A DNA stretch of 44,203 bases from Candidatus Planktophila sp. (GCA_013205535.1 JABMMN010000002.1:1-44203); one strand, 5' to 3'; counted from the first letter of the stretch, positions 33,108 through 42,754 are shown. The notes: generated by a model not told the origin, from the sequence alone. Numbers and translations are program-made.

Positions 33108-33985
33108 AGAAAATCCTCTGTATCGGTGACTTAGCCCTAGATGTTATTGCTCAGTTGAAAGAGAGCATCAACTATGGAAACGACACATCGAGTCGAATCT
33201 CCACTCATCCAGGTGGGCAGGCAGCAAATGTTTCGACTTGGATTACTCGCACAAATGCGAAGGCTCAGTTAGTAGCCCGCGTAGGTAATGATCCCGTTGG
33301 TTTTGCATTGATATCAGATTTGGATAAATATGGTGTGGATCATATGAATCTTATGCGCTCAGGGCGTCCTACCGGTGTCGTCGTTATCTTGGTCGATGCC
33401 AATGGTGAGCGCACCATGTTCCCTGATAATGGCGCCAACGCCGACCTTGAGGTAAGTGATCTTCCCCCGCTCGATGGCTTTGATGGTGTGTATCTGAGTG
33501 GCTATGCACTTCTAGATTTTCGCAGTCGCGATGTAGTCCTTGCCATGGTAAAAAAGATCAAAGCCGCAGGCATCCCGATCTTCTTCGATCCCACCACCAC
33601 TGGGGCAATGAAGATCGTCTCTCGTGAAGAGGTTTTGTCGTGGGTATCTCTCATGGATGGGATCTTGCTCAATGCTGAAGAGGCGATCTATCTCGGTGGC
33701 GATTCGCAGATCGAGCTCGCAGAAGAAAACCTGAAGGCTTACACACCACTTGTTGTAATCAAACTTGGTTCACGAGGTGCAATGGCCATCTTCAAGGATG
33801 AATCAGTCAGAGTCGCGGCGGTGACAACTAATGTCGTCGATACAACGGGGGCCGGAGATTCATTTGCAGCAGGTTTTATTCCTATGTGGTTACAAACACA
33901 TGACCTTGATCAGGCCTTAACGGCTGGAACATCACTGGCGGCAAAGTGTGTTGCCACAGTTGGGGCGCGCCCTCCCCTGAATTAA
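33104..33985 (+). CDS. psuK: PfkB-family kinase, probably pseudouridine kinase
   Basis: Ribokinase/PfkB-family sugar kinase, 293 aa. The N-terminal GDLALDVIAQL and first signature HPGGQAANVSTWITR are followed by ARVGNDPVGF and FFDPTTTG, and the ATP-site DTTGAGDSFAAGF (catalytic Asp). Coupling to psuG by an ATGA overlap makes pseudouridine the likely substrate, giving a complete two-step salvage of pseudouridine from degraded RNA. Ribokinase-like specificity for another nucleoside cannot be excluded from sequence alone. It ends 25 bp before the topoisomerase gene. Confidence 0.87.
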   Translation: MKKILCIGDLALDVIAQLKESINYGNDTSSRISTHPGGQAANVSTWITRTNAKAQLVARVGNDPVGFALISDLDKYGVDHMNLMRSGRPTGVVVILVDANGERTMFPDNGANADLEVSDLPPLDGFDGVYLSGYALLDFRSRDVVLAMVKKIKAAGIPIFFDPTTTGAMKIVSREEVLSWVSLMDGILLNAEEAIYLGGDSQIELAEENLKAYTPLVVIKLGSRGAMAIFKDESVRVAAVTTNVVDTTGAGDSFAAGFIPMWLQTHDLDQALTAGTSLAAKCVATVGARPPLN

Positions 33986-33998
33986 CCCCTGCAGTTGG

Positions 33999-34004
33999 CA
34001 CAAT
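33999..34004 (+). promoter_or_regulatory. Candidate -10 element for topoisomerase A subunit gene
   Basis: CACAAT, six bases (TCCCTC) before ATG 34011. It departs from the TANNNT pattern in its first base. Confidence 0.3.
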
Positions 34005-34010
34005 TCCCTC

Positions 34011-35531
34011 ATGGCAACGACACCAACGAAGAGCAAGGTTAAGAAGGCAACTGGTCCAAAACCCGGTGAATATCCCGGCAAGATCGTTGATATCGATGTC
34101 TCCAAAGAAGTCTCCGAATCATTTCTGGAGTATGCCTACTCTGTTATCTACTCGCGCGCACTCCCCGATGCACGCGATGGTCTCAAGCCTGTTCATCGCC
34201 GCATCCTTCATCAGATGGCAGATATGGGTCTGCGACCTGAGCGAGGACATGTAAAGAGTGCACGTGTTGTTGGAGAGGTTATGGGTAAGTTGCACCCACA
34301 CGGTGATGGTGCAATCTATGACGCACTCGTGCGAATGGCGCAATCCTTTTCAATGCGCTTACCGCTCATAGATGGTCATGGAAACTTCGGATCACTCGAT
34401 GCGGGCCCAGCCGCGATGCGCTACACCGAGGCACGTCTTGCAATGGCGGCGATGGCAATGGTTGCTGAGGCCGATGAGGATACGGTCGATTTTGGTCCCA
34501 ACTACGATGGTCAACTCTCAGAGCCATTAGTCCTACCCGCTGCATATCCCAATCTGCTCGTTAACGGTGGCTCTGGAATCGCCGTGGGCATGGCCACAAA
34601 TATGGCCCCGCATAATCTAGGAGAAGTAATCGCGGCAACTAAGTTTTTGATAGAAAATCCATCTGCGACTCTTAAACAGCTGATGAAATATATTCCAGGC
34701 CCAGATTTTCCAACGGGTGGTGAGCTCGTAGGTCTAGAAGGAGTGCGTGAGGCATATGCCACGGGTAAGGGGACGTTTAAAGTCCGTGCCAGTGTCGAGG
34801 TCGAAAAGGTCTCCTCACGCAAAATGGGAATCGTCATCAAAGAGCTGCCATTTACAATCGGGCCTGAAAAAGTCGTCGAGCGAATCGCAGCCCTGGTAAA
34901 GTCAAAGAAGATTCAAGGCATTAGCGACATTATTGATCTCACCGACGGACAAACTGGCACCAACGTGGTCATCGAACTCAAAAATGGCTTTGAGGCCGTC
35001 AAGGTCCTTGAACAGCTCTACGCATTGACCCCGATGGAGGATGGCTTCTCTATCAATGCCGTTGCACTGGTGAAAGGTCGTCCTCAGACACTGGGTTTGA
35101 AAGAGTTGCTCAAAGTCTTTATCGAGCACCGTATAGAGGTCGTGCGCCGACGTAGCGAATTCCGAAAAGGCAAGGCGCAGTCACGCTTGACTTTAGTCGA
35201 TGGACTTTTGAAGGCGATTATCGATATTGATAAGGTCATCAAGATCATTCGATCAAGCGATGATGCAGCAACTGCGAAGGAAAAACTCATCAAGGAGTTC
35301 AAGTTAAATGATGAACAGGTCACATACATCTTAGATATGCCCCTTCGTCGATTAACCAAGATGAGCAAATTAGAGCTTGAAACTGAGCAGAAAGAACTCA
35401 AATCTCTGATCGCTGAACTCACAAAACTACTCAAGAGTGAAGATGCGATTAAACTCCAAGTCTCTGATGAGTTAAGTGCAGTAGCTAAGTCTTTCGCTAC
35501 GCCTCGTAAGACGAGAATTGGTGCGCCTTAA
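34011..35531 (+). CDS. parC: Type IIA topoisomerase A subunit (ParC/GyrA) lacking the C-terminal domain
   Basis: Breakage-reunion subunit of a type IIA topoisomerase, 506 aa. The whole N-terminal core is intact: YAYSVIYSRALPDARDGLKP, PVHRRILHQM, KLHPHGDGAIYDALVRMAQS, and the catalytic R137-Y138 in AAMRYTEARLA, then the tower and coiled coil to DMPLRRLTKMSKLE. The usual subunits run to about 800 aa with a beta-pinwheel; this one stops cleanly at TRKTRIGAP, just past the coiled coil. No frameshifted remnant follows, as the ABC-F gene starts 18 bp later. The residue matching GyrA Ser83 is glycine (G100). The partner is probably the parE-like gene at 37156, since the subunits normally form A2B2. 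Confidence 0.9.
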   Translation: MATTPTKSKVKKATGPKPGEYPGKIVDIDVSKEVSESFLEYAYSVIYSRALPDARDGLKPVHRRILHQMADMGLRPERGHVKSARVVGEVMGKLHPHGDGAIYDALVRMAQSFSMRLPLIDGHGNFGSLDAGPAAMRYTEARLAMAAMAMVAEADEDTVDFGPNYDGQLSEPLVLPAAYPNLLVNGGSGIAVGMATNMAPHNLGEVIAATKFLIENPSATLKQLMKYIPGPDFPTGGELVGLEGVREAYATGKGTFKVRASVEVEKVSSRKMGIVIKELPFTIGPEKVVERIAALVKSKKIQGISDIIDLTDGQTGTNVVIELKNGFEAVKVLEQLYALTPMEDGFSINAVALVKGRPQTLGLKELLKVFIEHRIEVVRRRSEFRKGKAQSRLTLVDGLLKAIIDIDKVIKIIRSSDDAATAKEKLIKEFKLNDEQVTYILDMPLRRLTKMSKLELETEQKELKSLIAELTKLLKSEDAIKLQVSDELSAVAKSFATPRKTRIGAP

Positions 35532-35538
35532 TCTCGGC

Positions 35539-35544
35539 TAGAAT
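35539..35544 (+). promoter_or_regulatory. -10 element for ABC-F gene (leaderless)
   Basis: TAGAAT, five bases before the GTG at 35550. Confidence 0.45.
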
Positions 35545-35549
35545 ACGGT

Positions 35550-37148
35550 GTGATTTCAACTCAGGCCCTAGAACTTCGTGCCGGTGCTCGCCTGCTGATT
35601 AAAGGTGTGACCGTTCGTATCAATAGTGGTGACCGCATCGGTTTTGTGGGTCGAAATGGTGCAGGTAAATCAACCCTGGCCAAAGTACTGGCCGGTGAGA
35701 CTATGCCTGCTGGAGGCGCAGTGAACCGCACGGGCAAGATCGGTTACTTACCCCAAGATCCACGCACGGGCGATGAGCCGGGCTCGGTAATCGAGCGCAT
35801 ATTATCGGCCCGTAACTTAGATCAAATCTCTCATCGGATGCGCCAGGTGGAGGAGGAGATGTCGAGCACCGAGGGTGATGCACTTGAAAAGGCGATGGAG
35901 CGATACACCCGGGTTGAGCATGAGTTCAGCACCGCAGGTGGATATGCAGCAACTGCCGAGGCCGAGGCGATAGCGACATCGTTAGGCGTTACCGAGGCCG
36001 TCTTTGCCCACGAACTTTCAACCCTATCTGGTGGCCAGCGAAGGCGCATCGAACTTGCACGGATCCTATTTAGTGGGGCAGAGACGCTCTTACTCGATGA
36101 GCCGACTAACCACTTAGATGCCGATTCAATTATCTGGCTACGCGAGTTCCTCTCTAAATACTCGGGCGGCCTCGTGATTATCTCTCACGATGTGCACTTG
36201 ATTGAGACCGTCGTAAACAAGGTCTTTTATCTCGATGCTAATCGCAACGTCATCGATGTTTATAACTTGGGTTGGAAGGCCTACCTACTACAGCGCGAAC
36301 AGGATGAGCATCGCCGAAAGAAAGAGCGGGCCAACGCTGAGAAACGGGCAGAGATTTTACAGAAGCAGGGCGAAAAGATGCGTGCCAAGGCATCAAAGGC
36401 GACTGCCGCTCAAGGGATGTTACGTCGCGCCGAGAAACTTCGCTCTAATTTGGAGGATGTACGCGTGAGTGACAAGGTGGCACGTCTTCGCTTTCCAACC
36501 CCTGCTCCATGTGGCAAGACGCCTCTATCTGGTGAAGAGCTTTCAAAGTCTTATGGCTCTCTAGAAATCTTTACCGATGTCTCCTGTGTCATTGATAAGG
36601 GATCGCGCGTTGTGATCCTGGGTCTTAACGGTGCTGGCAAGACAACTCTGCTGCGTATCTTGGCCGGTGAGCTCGAATCCGATACCGGAACCGTCGAACA
36701 TGGCCATGGACTCAAGATTGGTTACTACGCCCAGGAGCATGAATCCTTGGATTTTGATCGCACGGTGCTCGAAAACATGATGTCGGCAACTCCCGATCTA
36801 CGCGAGCCCGAGGCACGTAATACTTTGGGCTCATTTTTATTTATTGGCGATGATGTGCACAAACCTGTGAAGGTTTTATCAGGTGGAGAGCGCACTCGCT
36901 TAGCCCTTGCCGTCCTAGTCGTCTCAGCGGCCAATGTCTTATTACTCGATGAACCTACAAATAACTTAGATCCCGCATCAAGGGCAGAGATCCTGGGAGC
37001 CTTGAGTGAGTATCAAGGCGCAGTCATCATGGTCAGCCACGATGAAGGCGCAGTCCAATCCCTAAAACCTGAGCGCGTTATCTTGCTACCCGATGGTGAT
37101 GAGGATCTCTGGAAAGAGGAGTACTTCGACTTAGTCGCTATCGACTAG
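35550..37148 (+). CDS. ABC-F family ATPase
   Basis: Soluble ABC-F protein of 532 aa with two ATPase domains and no membrane segments. Members act on ribosomes in translation control or antibiotic protection. The first domain has GFVGRNGAGKSTLAKVLAG, LSGGQRRRIELARILF and LLLDEPTNHLD; the second has VILGLNGAGKTTLLRILAG, LSGGERTRLALAVLV and LLLDEPTNNLD. The linker (about 235-305) is lysine- and arginine-rich, the P-site tRNA interaction motif region of the family. The start is GTG 35550, behind a TAGAAT hexamer. It is convergent with the parE-like gene, with 7 bp between stops. Confidence 0.92.
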   Translation: MISTQALELRAGARLLIKGVTVRINSGDRIGFVGRNGAGKSTLAKVLAGETMPAGGAVNRTGKIGYLPQDPRTGDEPGSVIERILSARNLDQISHRMRQVEEEMSSTEGDALEKAMERYTRVEHEFSTAGGYAATAEAEAIATSLGVTEAVFAHELSTLSGGQRRRIELARILFSGAETLLLDEPTNHLDADSIIWLREFLSKYSGGLVIISHDVHLIETVVNKVFYLDANRNVIDVYNLGWKAYLLQREQDEHRRKKERANAEKRAEILQKQGEKMRAKASKATAAQGMLRRAEKLRSNLEDVRVSDKVARLRFPTPAPCGKTPLSGEELSKSYGSLEIFTDVSCVIDKGSRVVILGLNGAGKTTLLRILAGELESDTGTVEHGHGLKIGYYAQEHESLDFDRTVLENMMSATPDLREPEARNTLGSFLFIGDDVHKPVKVLSGGERTRLALAVLVVSAANVLLLDEPTNNLDPASRAEILGALSEYQGAVIMVSHDEGAVQSLKPERVILLPDGDEDLWKEEYFDLVAID

Positions 37149-37155
37149 TGATTAC

Positions 37156-39207
37156 TCAAGCATCGATATGTTCGCGATCAATCTCGGCGTTGGCAATGAA
37201 CTCTTTGCGTGGTGCTACATCACTTCCCATGAGGAGCTCGAACATGGCCTCGGCCGCCGTGGCATCTGAGACGGTAATTCGGCGCAGGGTGCGGGCATCT
37301 GGCTCCATTGTCGTCTCGCGCAGTTGGTCGGCATCCATCTCCCCAAGACCTTTATAACGCTGAATCGGCTCTTTCCATCTCTTGCCGCTCTTCTTTAACT
37401 CGGCAGTGATCTTTTTCATCTCATCATCGCTATAGGTGTAGATGTATTCGCCCTTTTTTCCCGCCCCACCCATGACTTCAATGCGGTGCAGAGGTGGGAT
37501 TGCGGCAAATACTCGACCCGAGTCTATGAGTGGGCGCATATAGCGATACATCAGAGTCAGCAGTAGACAACGGATATGCGCACCATCGACGTCGGCATCA
37601 GACATGAGTATCACTCGACCATAACGCGCCTCATCTAGCTCAAAAGATTTTCCAGAGCCGGCGCCAATCACCTGGATGATCGAGCCACACTCTTTATCTT
37701 CGAGCATCTGTGACAGCGATGCTTTCTGTACATTCAGGATCTTTCCACGAATCGGCAAGATCGCTTGGAACTCACTATTGCGGGCCGCCTTAGTCGTCCC
37801 AAGGGCAGAATCGCCTTCGACGATAAATAACTCAGTGCGCGTGACATCTTCTGAGCGACAGTCTGAGAGTTTTGTCGGGAGCGATGATGACTCGAGGGCG
37901 TTCTTGCGCCGCTGGAGATCTTTATGGGCGCGTGCAGAGATACGTGTGCGAGATGCAGCCGCGATCTTCTCAAGGACCAAACGCCCATTTGCCTTATCGA
38001 TGCGCTTAGTTGTGTTGAAATACTCTTTCATCCTCTCTGCAACAACTGCTGCAACTATTCGCGTTGCAGCTGCCGTCCCTAGAACCTCCTTAGTCTGACC
38101 TTCAAACTGTGGCTCCGACATTCGTACCGTGATTACGGCCGTCATCCCCTCAAGAATGTCATCTTTGATGACATCGCCCTCTTTGTTGGCCAACGTCTTA
38201 CTTGAGCGCAGGGCCTCATTGACGACCTTGAGCAGTGAGCGCTCAAAGCCCAACACATGCGTACCACCCTTGGGTGTTGCGATGATGTTGACGAAGGAGC
38301 GGGCAGTGCTCTCAAAGCCATTACCCCACTTCATGGCGATATCAACCTCCATATCGCGCTCAACATCGGTTGAGACCATATGACCCTTGTCATCTAAGAC
38401 AGGCACCGTCTCCTGGTAATGACCGGTGCCATAAATGCGAATGACATCACCGATTCCCTCATCGGGCTGCAAGAAATTACAGTATTCAGTGATTCCACTC
38501 TTATGAAAAAAACTCTCACTCGTCTTTACCTTGGTGCGATTATCGTTGACTATGAGCATCAAACCAGGAACTAAGTACGATGTTTGGCGGGCGCGGGCGT
38601 AAATCTCCTCTAACTCATGCTCTGCCTCTTTAAGGAAAATCTGGCGATCACTCCACCATTTGATTCGTGTGCCGGTCACTTTGCTCGAGATTTTTCCGAT
38701 GATGCGCAGGCCCGACTTTGCCTCGAATGGCGCCTTCGGTCCATCTCCATCGAAGATTCCTGCGATGCCACGTTGAAAAGACATCCAGTAGATCTTGCCA
38801 TCACGATCGACTTCGGCATCAAGACGTGATGCAAGAGCATTCACGACCGATGCACCAACACCGTGCAGACCACCAGATGCTGCATACGATCCACCACCGA
38901 ACTTTCCACCAGCATGGAGTTTTGTTAAGACAACTTCAACACCGGTCAAACCAGTCTTTGGCTCCTTATCAACTGGGATACCTCGGCCATCATCATGGAC
39001 TTCAACCGAGCCATCGGATTCGAGATTAATCTCAATTTTTTTACAGTGTCCGGCTAAGGATTCATCGACAGAGTTATCGATGATTTCCCACAAGCAGTGC
39101 ATAAGGCCACGTGAATCGGTAGAGCCGATATACATTCCGGGGCGTTTGCGTACGGCATCTAGGCCTTCAAGAACCGCTAAATCCTTGGCCGTATAACTAT
39201 CCTGCAC
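37156..39207 (-). CDS. parE: Type IIA topoisomerase B subunit (ParE/GyrB)
   Basis: ATPase subunit of a type IIA topoisomerase, about 683 aa. The GHKL ATP site shows LEGLDAVRKRPGMYIGSTD, EIIDNSVDESLAGHC, VHDDGRGIPVD and GGLHGVGASVVNALA. The Toprim domain has EGDSALG, LPIRGKILNVQKAS and MSDADVDGAHIR. The C-terminal YKGLGEMDADQLRETTMEP is complete. I pair it with the short A subunit at 34011; actinobacteria carry gyrAB near the origin, so these are likely topoisomerase IV type. GTG 39207 is preferred because a TAGCGT hexamer precedes it by 5 nt; TTG 39264 would add 19 residues. Confidence 0.92.
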   Translation of the reverse strand: MQDSYTAKDLAVLEGLDAVRKRPGMYIGSTDSRGLMHCLWEIIDNSVDESLAGHCKKIEINLESDGSVEVHDDGRGIPVDKEPKTGLTGVEVVLTKLHAGGKFGGGSYAASGGLHGVGASVVNALASRLDAEVDRDGKIYWMSFQRGIAGIFDGDGPKAPFEAKSGLRIIGKISSKVTGTRIKWWSDRQIFLKEAEHELEEIYARARQTSYLVPGLMLIVNDNRTKVKTSESFFHKSGITEYCNFLQPDEGIGDVIRIYGTGHYQETVPVLDDKGHMVSTDVERDMEVDIAMKWGNGFESTARSFVNIIATPKGGTHVLGFERSLLKVVNEALRSSKTLANKEGDVIKDDILEGMTAVITVRMSEPQFEGQTKEVLGTAAATRIVAAVVAERMKEYFNTTKRIDKANGRLVLEKIAAASRTRISARAHKDLQRRKNALESSSLPTKLSDCRSEDVTRTELFIVEGDSALGTTKAARNSEFQAILPIRGKILNVQKASLSQMLEDKECGSIIQVIGAGSGKSFELDEARYGRVILMSDADVDGAHIRCLLLTLMYRYMRPLIDSGRVFAAIPPLHRIEVMGGAGKKGEYIYTYSDDEMKKITAELKKSGKRWKEPIQRYKGLGEMDADQLRETTMEPDARTLRRITVSDATAAEAMFELLMGSDVAPRKEFIANAEIDREHIDA

Positions 39208-39423
39208 ATTTGACGCTACATCTTTACCGGCCACGGGGCGAAAGGCTATCCCTGGGTGTGCCAAATCACCTGCAAGCGCGCCGACCCCTCCTGCAGATAG
39301 CCGGAAATGGAGCTTAATTCCGAAATTCTCAGTAAATTACTGTGAAATAAACGAGCGGGGAATAAAAAAATGTGGTTTCCTGTTCCATAGAAAGTAAGCA
39401 TCTAAGGAGAGGGATAGAAGTCC

Positions 39424-39639
39424 ATGTCAGATCAAGTGATGTTCGATTCGGTACCTCTTAACGCCCTTGACCGCTGTGATCGCTGTGGGGCGCAGGCTTA
39501 TGTGCGTGCAGTACTTCTCAACGGCGGCGAGCTTATGTTCTGTGCCCACCATGGCAAGGAGTATGCCGAGAAGTTAAAGACAGTGGCTGCAAAGATTATC
39601 GATGAGAGCGAAAAGCTCGTCGAATCACCTGTTCTTTAG
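39424..39639 (+). CDS. Small DUF7455-type zinc-binding protein
   Basis: Small protein of 71 aa conserved in actinobacteria, usually next to the principal sigma-factor and topoisomerase B genes, as here. It contains CDRCGAQAYVRAVL and LMFCAHHGKEYAEKL, so CxxC plus CxxH forms a likely zinc site. The last 20 residues are a charged amphipathic helix. Its function is unknown. The upstream 160-200 bp holds an AAGGAGAGGGA stretch 9-20 bases before ATG 39424, a possible but slightly distant ribosome site, and no clear -10. It is divergent from parE and convergent with sigA. Confidence 0.85.
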   Translation: MSDQVMFDSVPLNALDRCDRCGAQAYVRAVLLNGGELMFCAHHGKEYAEKLKTVAAKIIDESEKLVESPVL

Positions 39640-39679
39640 CCTACTTCTCTTCCTTATTTCTTTTTCGCTATTTGTTGGC

Positions 39680-41569
39680 TTAATCCAAATAATCGCGCAA
39701 AACCTGACTTCGTGATGGGTGGCGAAGTTTGGACATCGTCTTTGACTCGATCTGGCGAATACGCTCACGTGTAACGCCATAGACCTTGCCGATTTCATCA
39801 AGAGTCTTTGGTTGGCCATCGGTGAGACCAAAGCGCATCGCAACTACTCCGGCTTCGCGCTCAGATAATGTATCCAACACCGAGTGCAACTGTTCTTGTA
39901 GCAAAGTGAATGAGACTGCATCGGCAGGTACAACGGCCTCTGAGTCTTCAATGAGATCTCCAAACTCTGAGTCTCCCTCTTCACCCAATGGTGTGTGAAG
40001 TGAGATCGGTTCGCGACCGTACTTCTGCACTTCGACAACTTTTTCAGGTGTCATATCAAGCTCTTTGGCTAGCTCTTCAGGGGTGGGTTCGCGGCCCAGA
40101 TCTTGAAGCATCTGGCGCTGTACACGTGCCAACTTATTAATGACTTCGACCATATGGACTGGGATACGAATCGTACGAGCCTGATCGGCCATCGCGCGAG
40201 TGATTGCCTGACGAATCCACCATGTGGCATATGTTGAGAACTTGTAACCCTTTGTGTAATCAAACTTCTCAACGGCGCGGATCAGACCTAAATTTCCCTC
40301 CTGAATGAGATCAAGGAAGAGCATTCCTCGGCCTGTGTAACGCTTGGCAAGAGAGACGACCAGACGCAAGTTGGCCTCGAGTAGGTGATTCTTGGCTCGC
40401 TTTCCATCTTCAACGAGCCAGTCCAGTTCGCGCTTGAACTTCTTCTCTAACTTCTTTTCATGCTTGAGCTTTGATTCGGCAAATAGTCCAACCTCAACAC
40501 GAGTTGCGAGCTCCACTTCAAGCTCGGCGTTGAGCAGAGGTACACGACCGATCTGCTTCAAATAATCCTTGACTGGATCTGCTGTGGCACCTGCAGTCAT
40601 GACCGTCTGCTCAGGTGGAAGATATTTGATCTCACGTTGGACGATCTTCATCTTCTCGATGAAGTAGTTCATGAGATCCTCAAGATTTTTCAACGAGCCC
40701 AGAGAGACTGCCTCTGCCGCGGTTTTGGCCGACTTTTCATTGAAGGTCTTCATCTCGAACTGTTGCTGAATCTGCTTGTAAGTAAGTGCACGTGATTCAG
40801 CCTCGGCGATGCCGTAACGGGTGGGCGCCGCTGCATTGTTGATCTTTGAGTTGACTGCCTCAATAACGATGTTGACGTTTCGTAGATCCTTCTTTAATTT
40901 CTCACGCTCGTTCTTATCCTCTTCCTCATCTTCGGAATCAAAATCTGCCAATGTGAAGGAGCCTTCGGCCTTGCTGGATTCATCAGAGAGTGTGACGACA
41001 CGGACCTTATCTTCAGCATCGACTAGTTCGACCGCCTCGGCGATAAGGGTCTCAACATCCTCGAGCTCAACCTCCTCGAGCTCAACTTCCTCACCATCAA
41101 TGGTGACTACCGCTGCCTTACCAGTCTTGATCTTCTCTACTGCTACCTTCGTCTCAATCAAGGCGTACTCGGCTTTTTTCAATATGCGCGAAGGCTTTCC
41201 AAGTCCAGCTTTACGAAGTTTCTCAGTAAGCAATGGGATCTCAAGGGCTAGTGCGCGAGCCTCATCTACTAACTCTTTATCAATCTTTTTTGGGATGCGA
41301 TTGATTGATGTGACCCCACGTCGCTCGAGTTCGAGCACAATCTCATTGTTACGAGATACTGCCTGTTTGGCATCGACGATCGCCTGCACATCTTTTGCAC
41401 TCAGAACTACTTTCAGCTCTATCTTGGCCGGCTTCTTTGCCGCTACCGCTTTTTTCACAACGGCTTTTTTTGCTGCCGGTTTCTTTAGCGCTGACTTCTT
41501 GGTAGGAACGGATTTTTTCTTATCGTTCTTATTCTTTGCCTTGTTTTTGAGCGCACTAAATACAGCCAC
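39680..41569 (-). CDS. sigA: Principal RNA polymerase sigma factor (SigA/RpoD)
   Basis: Housekeeping sigma-70 factor, 629 aa. Residues 1-50 are an Ala/Lys-rich tail ([18 protein letters not shown]) and a long acidic region follows, both common in actinobacterial principal sigma factors. Region 1.2 has [16 protein letters not shown], region 2 has [20 protein letters not shown] and [19 protein letters not shown], region 3 [13 protein letters not shown], and region 4 ends with [20 protein letters not shown] and LRHPSRS. The start is GTG 41569 with AAAGGAA about six bases upstream. A TATAAT lies about 45 bp upstream. The protein is full-length. Confidence 0.95.
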   Translation of the reverse strand: MAVFSALKNKAKNKNDKKKSVPTKKSALKKPAAKKAVVKKAVAAKKPAKIELKVVLSAKDVQAIVDAKQAVSRNNEIVLELERRGVTSINRIPKKIDKELVDEARALALEIPLLTEKLRKAGLGKPSRILKKAEYALIETKVAVEKIKTGKAAVVTIDGEEVELEEVELEDVETLIAEAVELVDAEDKVRVVTLSDESSKAEGSFTLADFDSEDEEEDKNEREKLKKDLRNVNIVIEAVNSKINNAAAPTRYGIAEAESRALTYKQIQQQFEMKTFNEKSAKTAAEAVSLGSLKNLEDLMNYFIEKMKIVQREIKYLPPEQTVMTAGATADPVKDYLKQIGRVPLLNAELEVELATRVEVGLFAESKLKHEKKLEKKFKRELDWLVEDGKRAKNHLLEANLRLVVSLAKRYTGRGMLFLDLIQEGNLGLIRAVEKFDYTKGYKFSTYATWWIRQAITRAMADQARTIRIPVHMVEVINKLARVQRQMLQDLGREPTPEELAKELDMTPEKVVEVQKYGREPISLHTPLGEEGDSEFGDLIEDSEAVVPADAVSFTLLQEQLHSVLDTLSEREAGVVAMRFGLTDGQPKTLDEIGKVYGVTRERIRQIESKTMSKLRHPSRSQVLRDYLD

Positions 41570-41614
41570 AATGTTCCTTTGGTTTTATCAGCGAGGCGCT
41601 GAAGCGATGGGTAT

Positions 41615-41620
41615 ATTATA
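41615..41620 (-). promoter_or_regulatory. -10 element for sigA
   Basis: Perfect TATAAT on the minus strand, about 45 bases before the GTG of sigA. It implies a leader of roughly 35-40 nt with the AAAGGA ribosome site, unlike the leaderless genes nearby. No clear -35 is seen at 17-18 bp. Confidence 0.5.
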
Positions 41621-41668
41621 ATTTATCCACAGGCCAAATTGCACATCGAACACCCCGTTTTTAGAGGT

Positions 41669-42754
41669 TCAGGCCATCGCGAGCGCGGATCTGATCACAT
41701 CTCCCACTAACTCAACCTCAACGAGGAAGCCATCGTGGCCAAAAGGTGATGAGATCGTGATTAATGGTGCGGCAAATGGGGCCAACTCGGCAATCTCAGC
41801 CTGCAGGCGCACAGGAAATAATCGATCACTATCGATAGCCACGGCAACAACGGGGATCTGTATGCCCGCAAGAGCCGCTGCGACTCCCCCACGCCCGCGC
41901 CCAAGATCGTGGCTGCTCATCGCCTCGCTCAGGGCGATATAGGTATTGGCATCAAAGCGATGTGAGAGTTTGTGCGCCTGATGATCCAAGTACGACTCGA
42001 TGGCATAGCGACCTGTCTCATCCCCCTGAAGCTCGCGGCCAAAGCGCACATCCATCTCGGCCTCGGTGCGATACGTCAGATGAGCGATGCGTCTGGCGAT
42101 ACCCATACCCTCGGTCGGACCCAATGGCTTGTCGTAATAATCTCCGCCATGAAAGTAGGGATCTGCCTTGATGGCACGGATTTGAATCGAACTCGTGCCT
42201 ATCTGATCTCCCGTTGCAACTGCCGTTGAGCCAATGGTGCAGATCGCACCGACTCGATCCGGAAGCTGCACGGCCCACTCCAAAGAGCGCATCCCGCCCA
42301 GAGATGGACCTACTGCAAGTCGATATTTTTTTATTCCCAGCAGATCACTAAAGGCGACCTCGGCTGCGACCATATCCCTGATAGTTAGAGATGGAAAACG
42401 CGAGCCATAGCGCACTCCATCGGGAGCAAGGGATGCCGGGCCCGTAGAGCCCTGACATCCGCCGATCACATTTGGACAGAGAACGAAGTACTTATCGCTA
42501 TCAAAGGGCAGACCCGGTCCCACCATCGATGGCCACCATCCATTGATATCGGCCCAACCCGTTAATGCATGGTTGACCAAGATGGCGTTATCGCCCTTAT
42601 CATTTAACGATCCCCAGCTTTGATAGGCGATCGTTATGTTCTTTAGGCTCTCGCCGCTTTCTAGGGCTAAGTCACCAATATTTACGAAGAGGCGATCACC
42701 AGGTGCATGGGTTTCTAGCCATGCACCAGTGACCAACTCCTGTGTCGCAATCAT
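41669..42754 (-). CDS. metX: Homoserine O-acetyltransferase
   Basis: MetX, an alpha/beta-hydrolase-fold enzyme of 361 aa that acetylates homoserine from acetyl-CoA for methionine synthesis. Family blocks are LESGESLKNITIAYQSWGSL, NAILVNHALTGWADINGWWP, CPNVIGGCQGSTGPASL, and the nucleophile elbow VGPSLGGMRSLEWAV (Ser). The acid is in VAIDSDRLFP and the His in SPFGHDGFLVE. Its ATG overlaps the metY stop as TAATG, so the two are tightly coupled. MetX proteins of this family can be acetyl- or succinyl-transferases; the following metY favours acetyl. Confidence 0.93.
   Translation of the reverse strand: MIATQELVTGAWLETHAPGDRLFVNIGDLALESGESLKNITIAYQSWGSLNDKGDNAILVNHALTGWADINGWWPSMVGPGLPFDSDKYFVLCPNVIGGCQGSTGPASLAPDGVRYGSRFPSLTIRDMVAAEVAFSDLLGIKKYRLAVGPSLGGMRSLEWAVQLPDRVGAICTIGSTAVATGDQIGTSSIQIRAIKADPYFHGGDYYDKPLGPTEGMGIARRIAHLTYRTEAEMDVRFGRELQGDETGRYAIESYLDHQAHKLSHRFDANTYIALSEAMSSHDLGRGRGGVAAALAGIQIPVVAVAIDSDRLFPVRLQAEIAELAPFAAPLITISSPFGHDGFLVEVELVGDVIRSALAMA

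Noticed and set aside
35480-35550. Possible frameshift that split a longer topoisomerase A gene
   Set aside because: No pinwheel-like sequence is seen in any frame after 35531; the ABC-F gene begins at once with its own -10 element. A clean domain loss fits better, though a sequencing error cannot be formally excluded.
39265-39423. Possible small RNA or uORF (ATGTGGTTTCCTGTTCCATAG) between parE and the DUF7455-type gene
   Set aside because: The six-codon ORF has no ribosome site, and the weak CGGAA/TTCCG inverted repeat has a long loop and no T-run. Nothing there is convincing.
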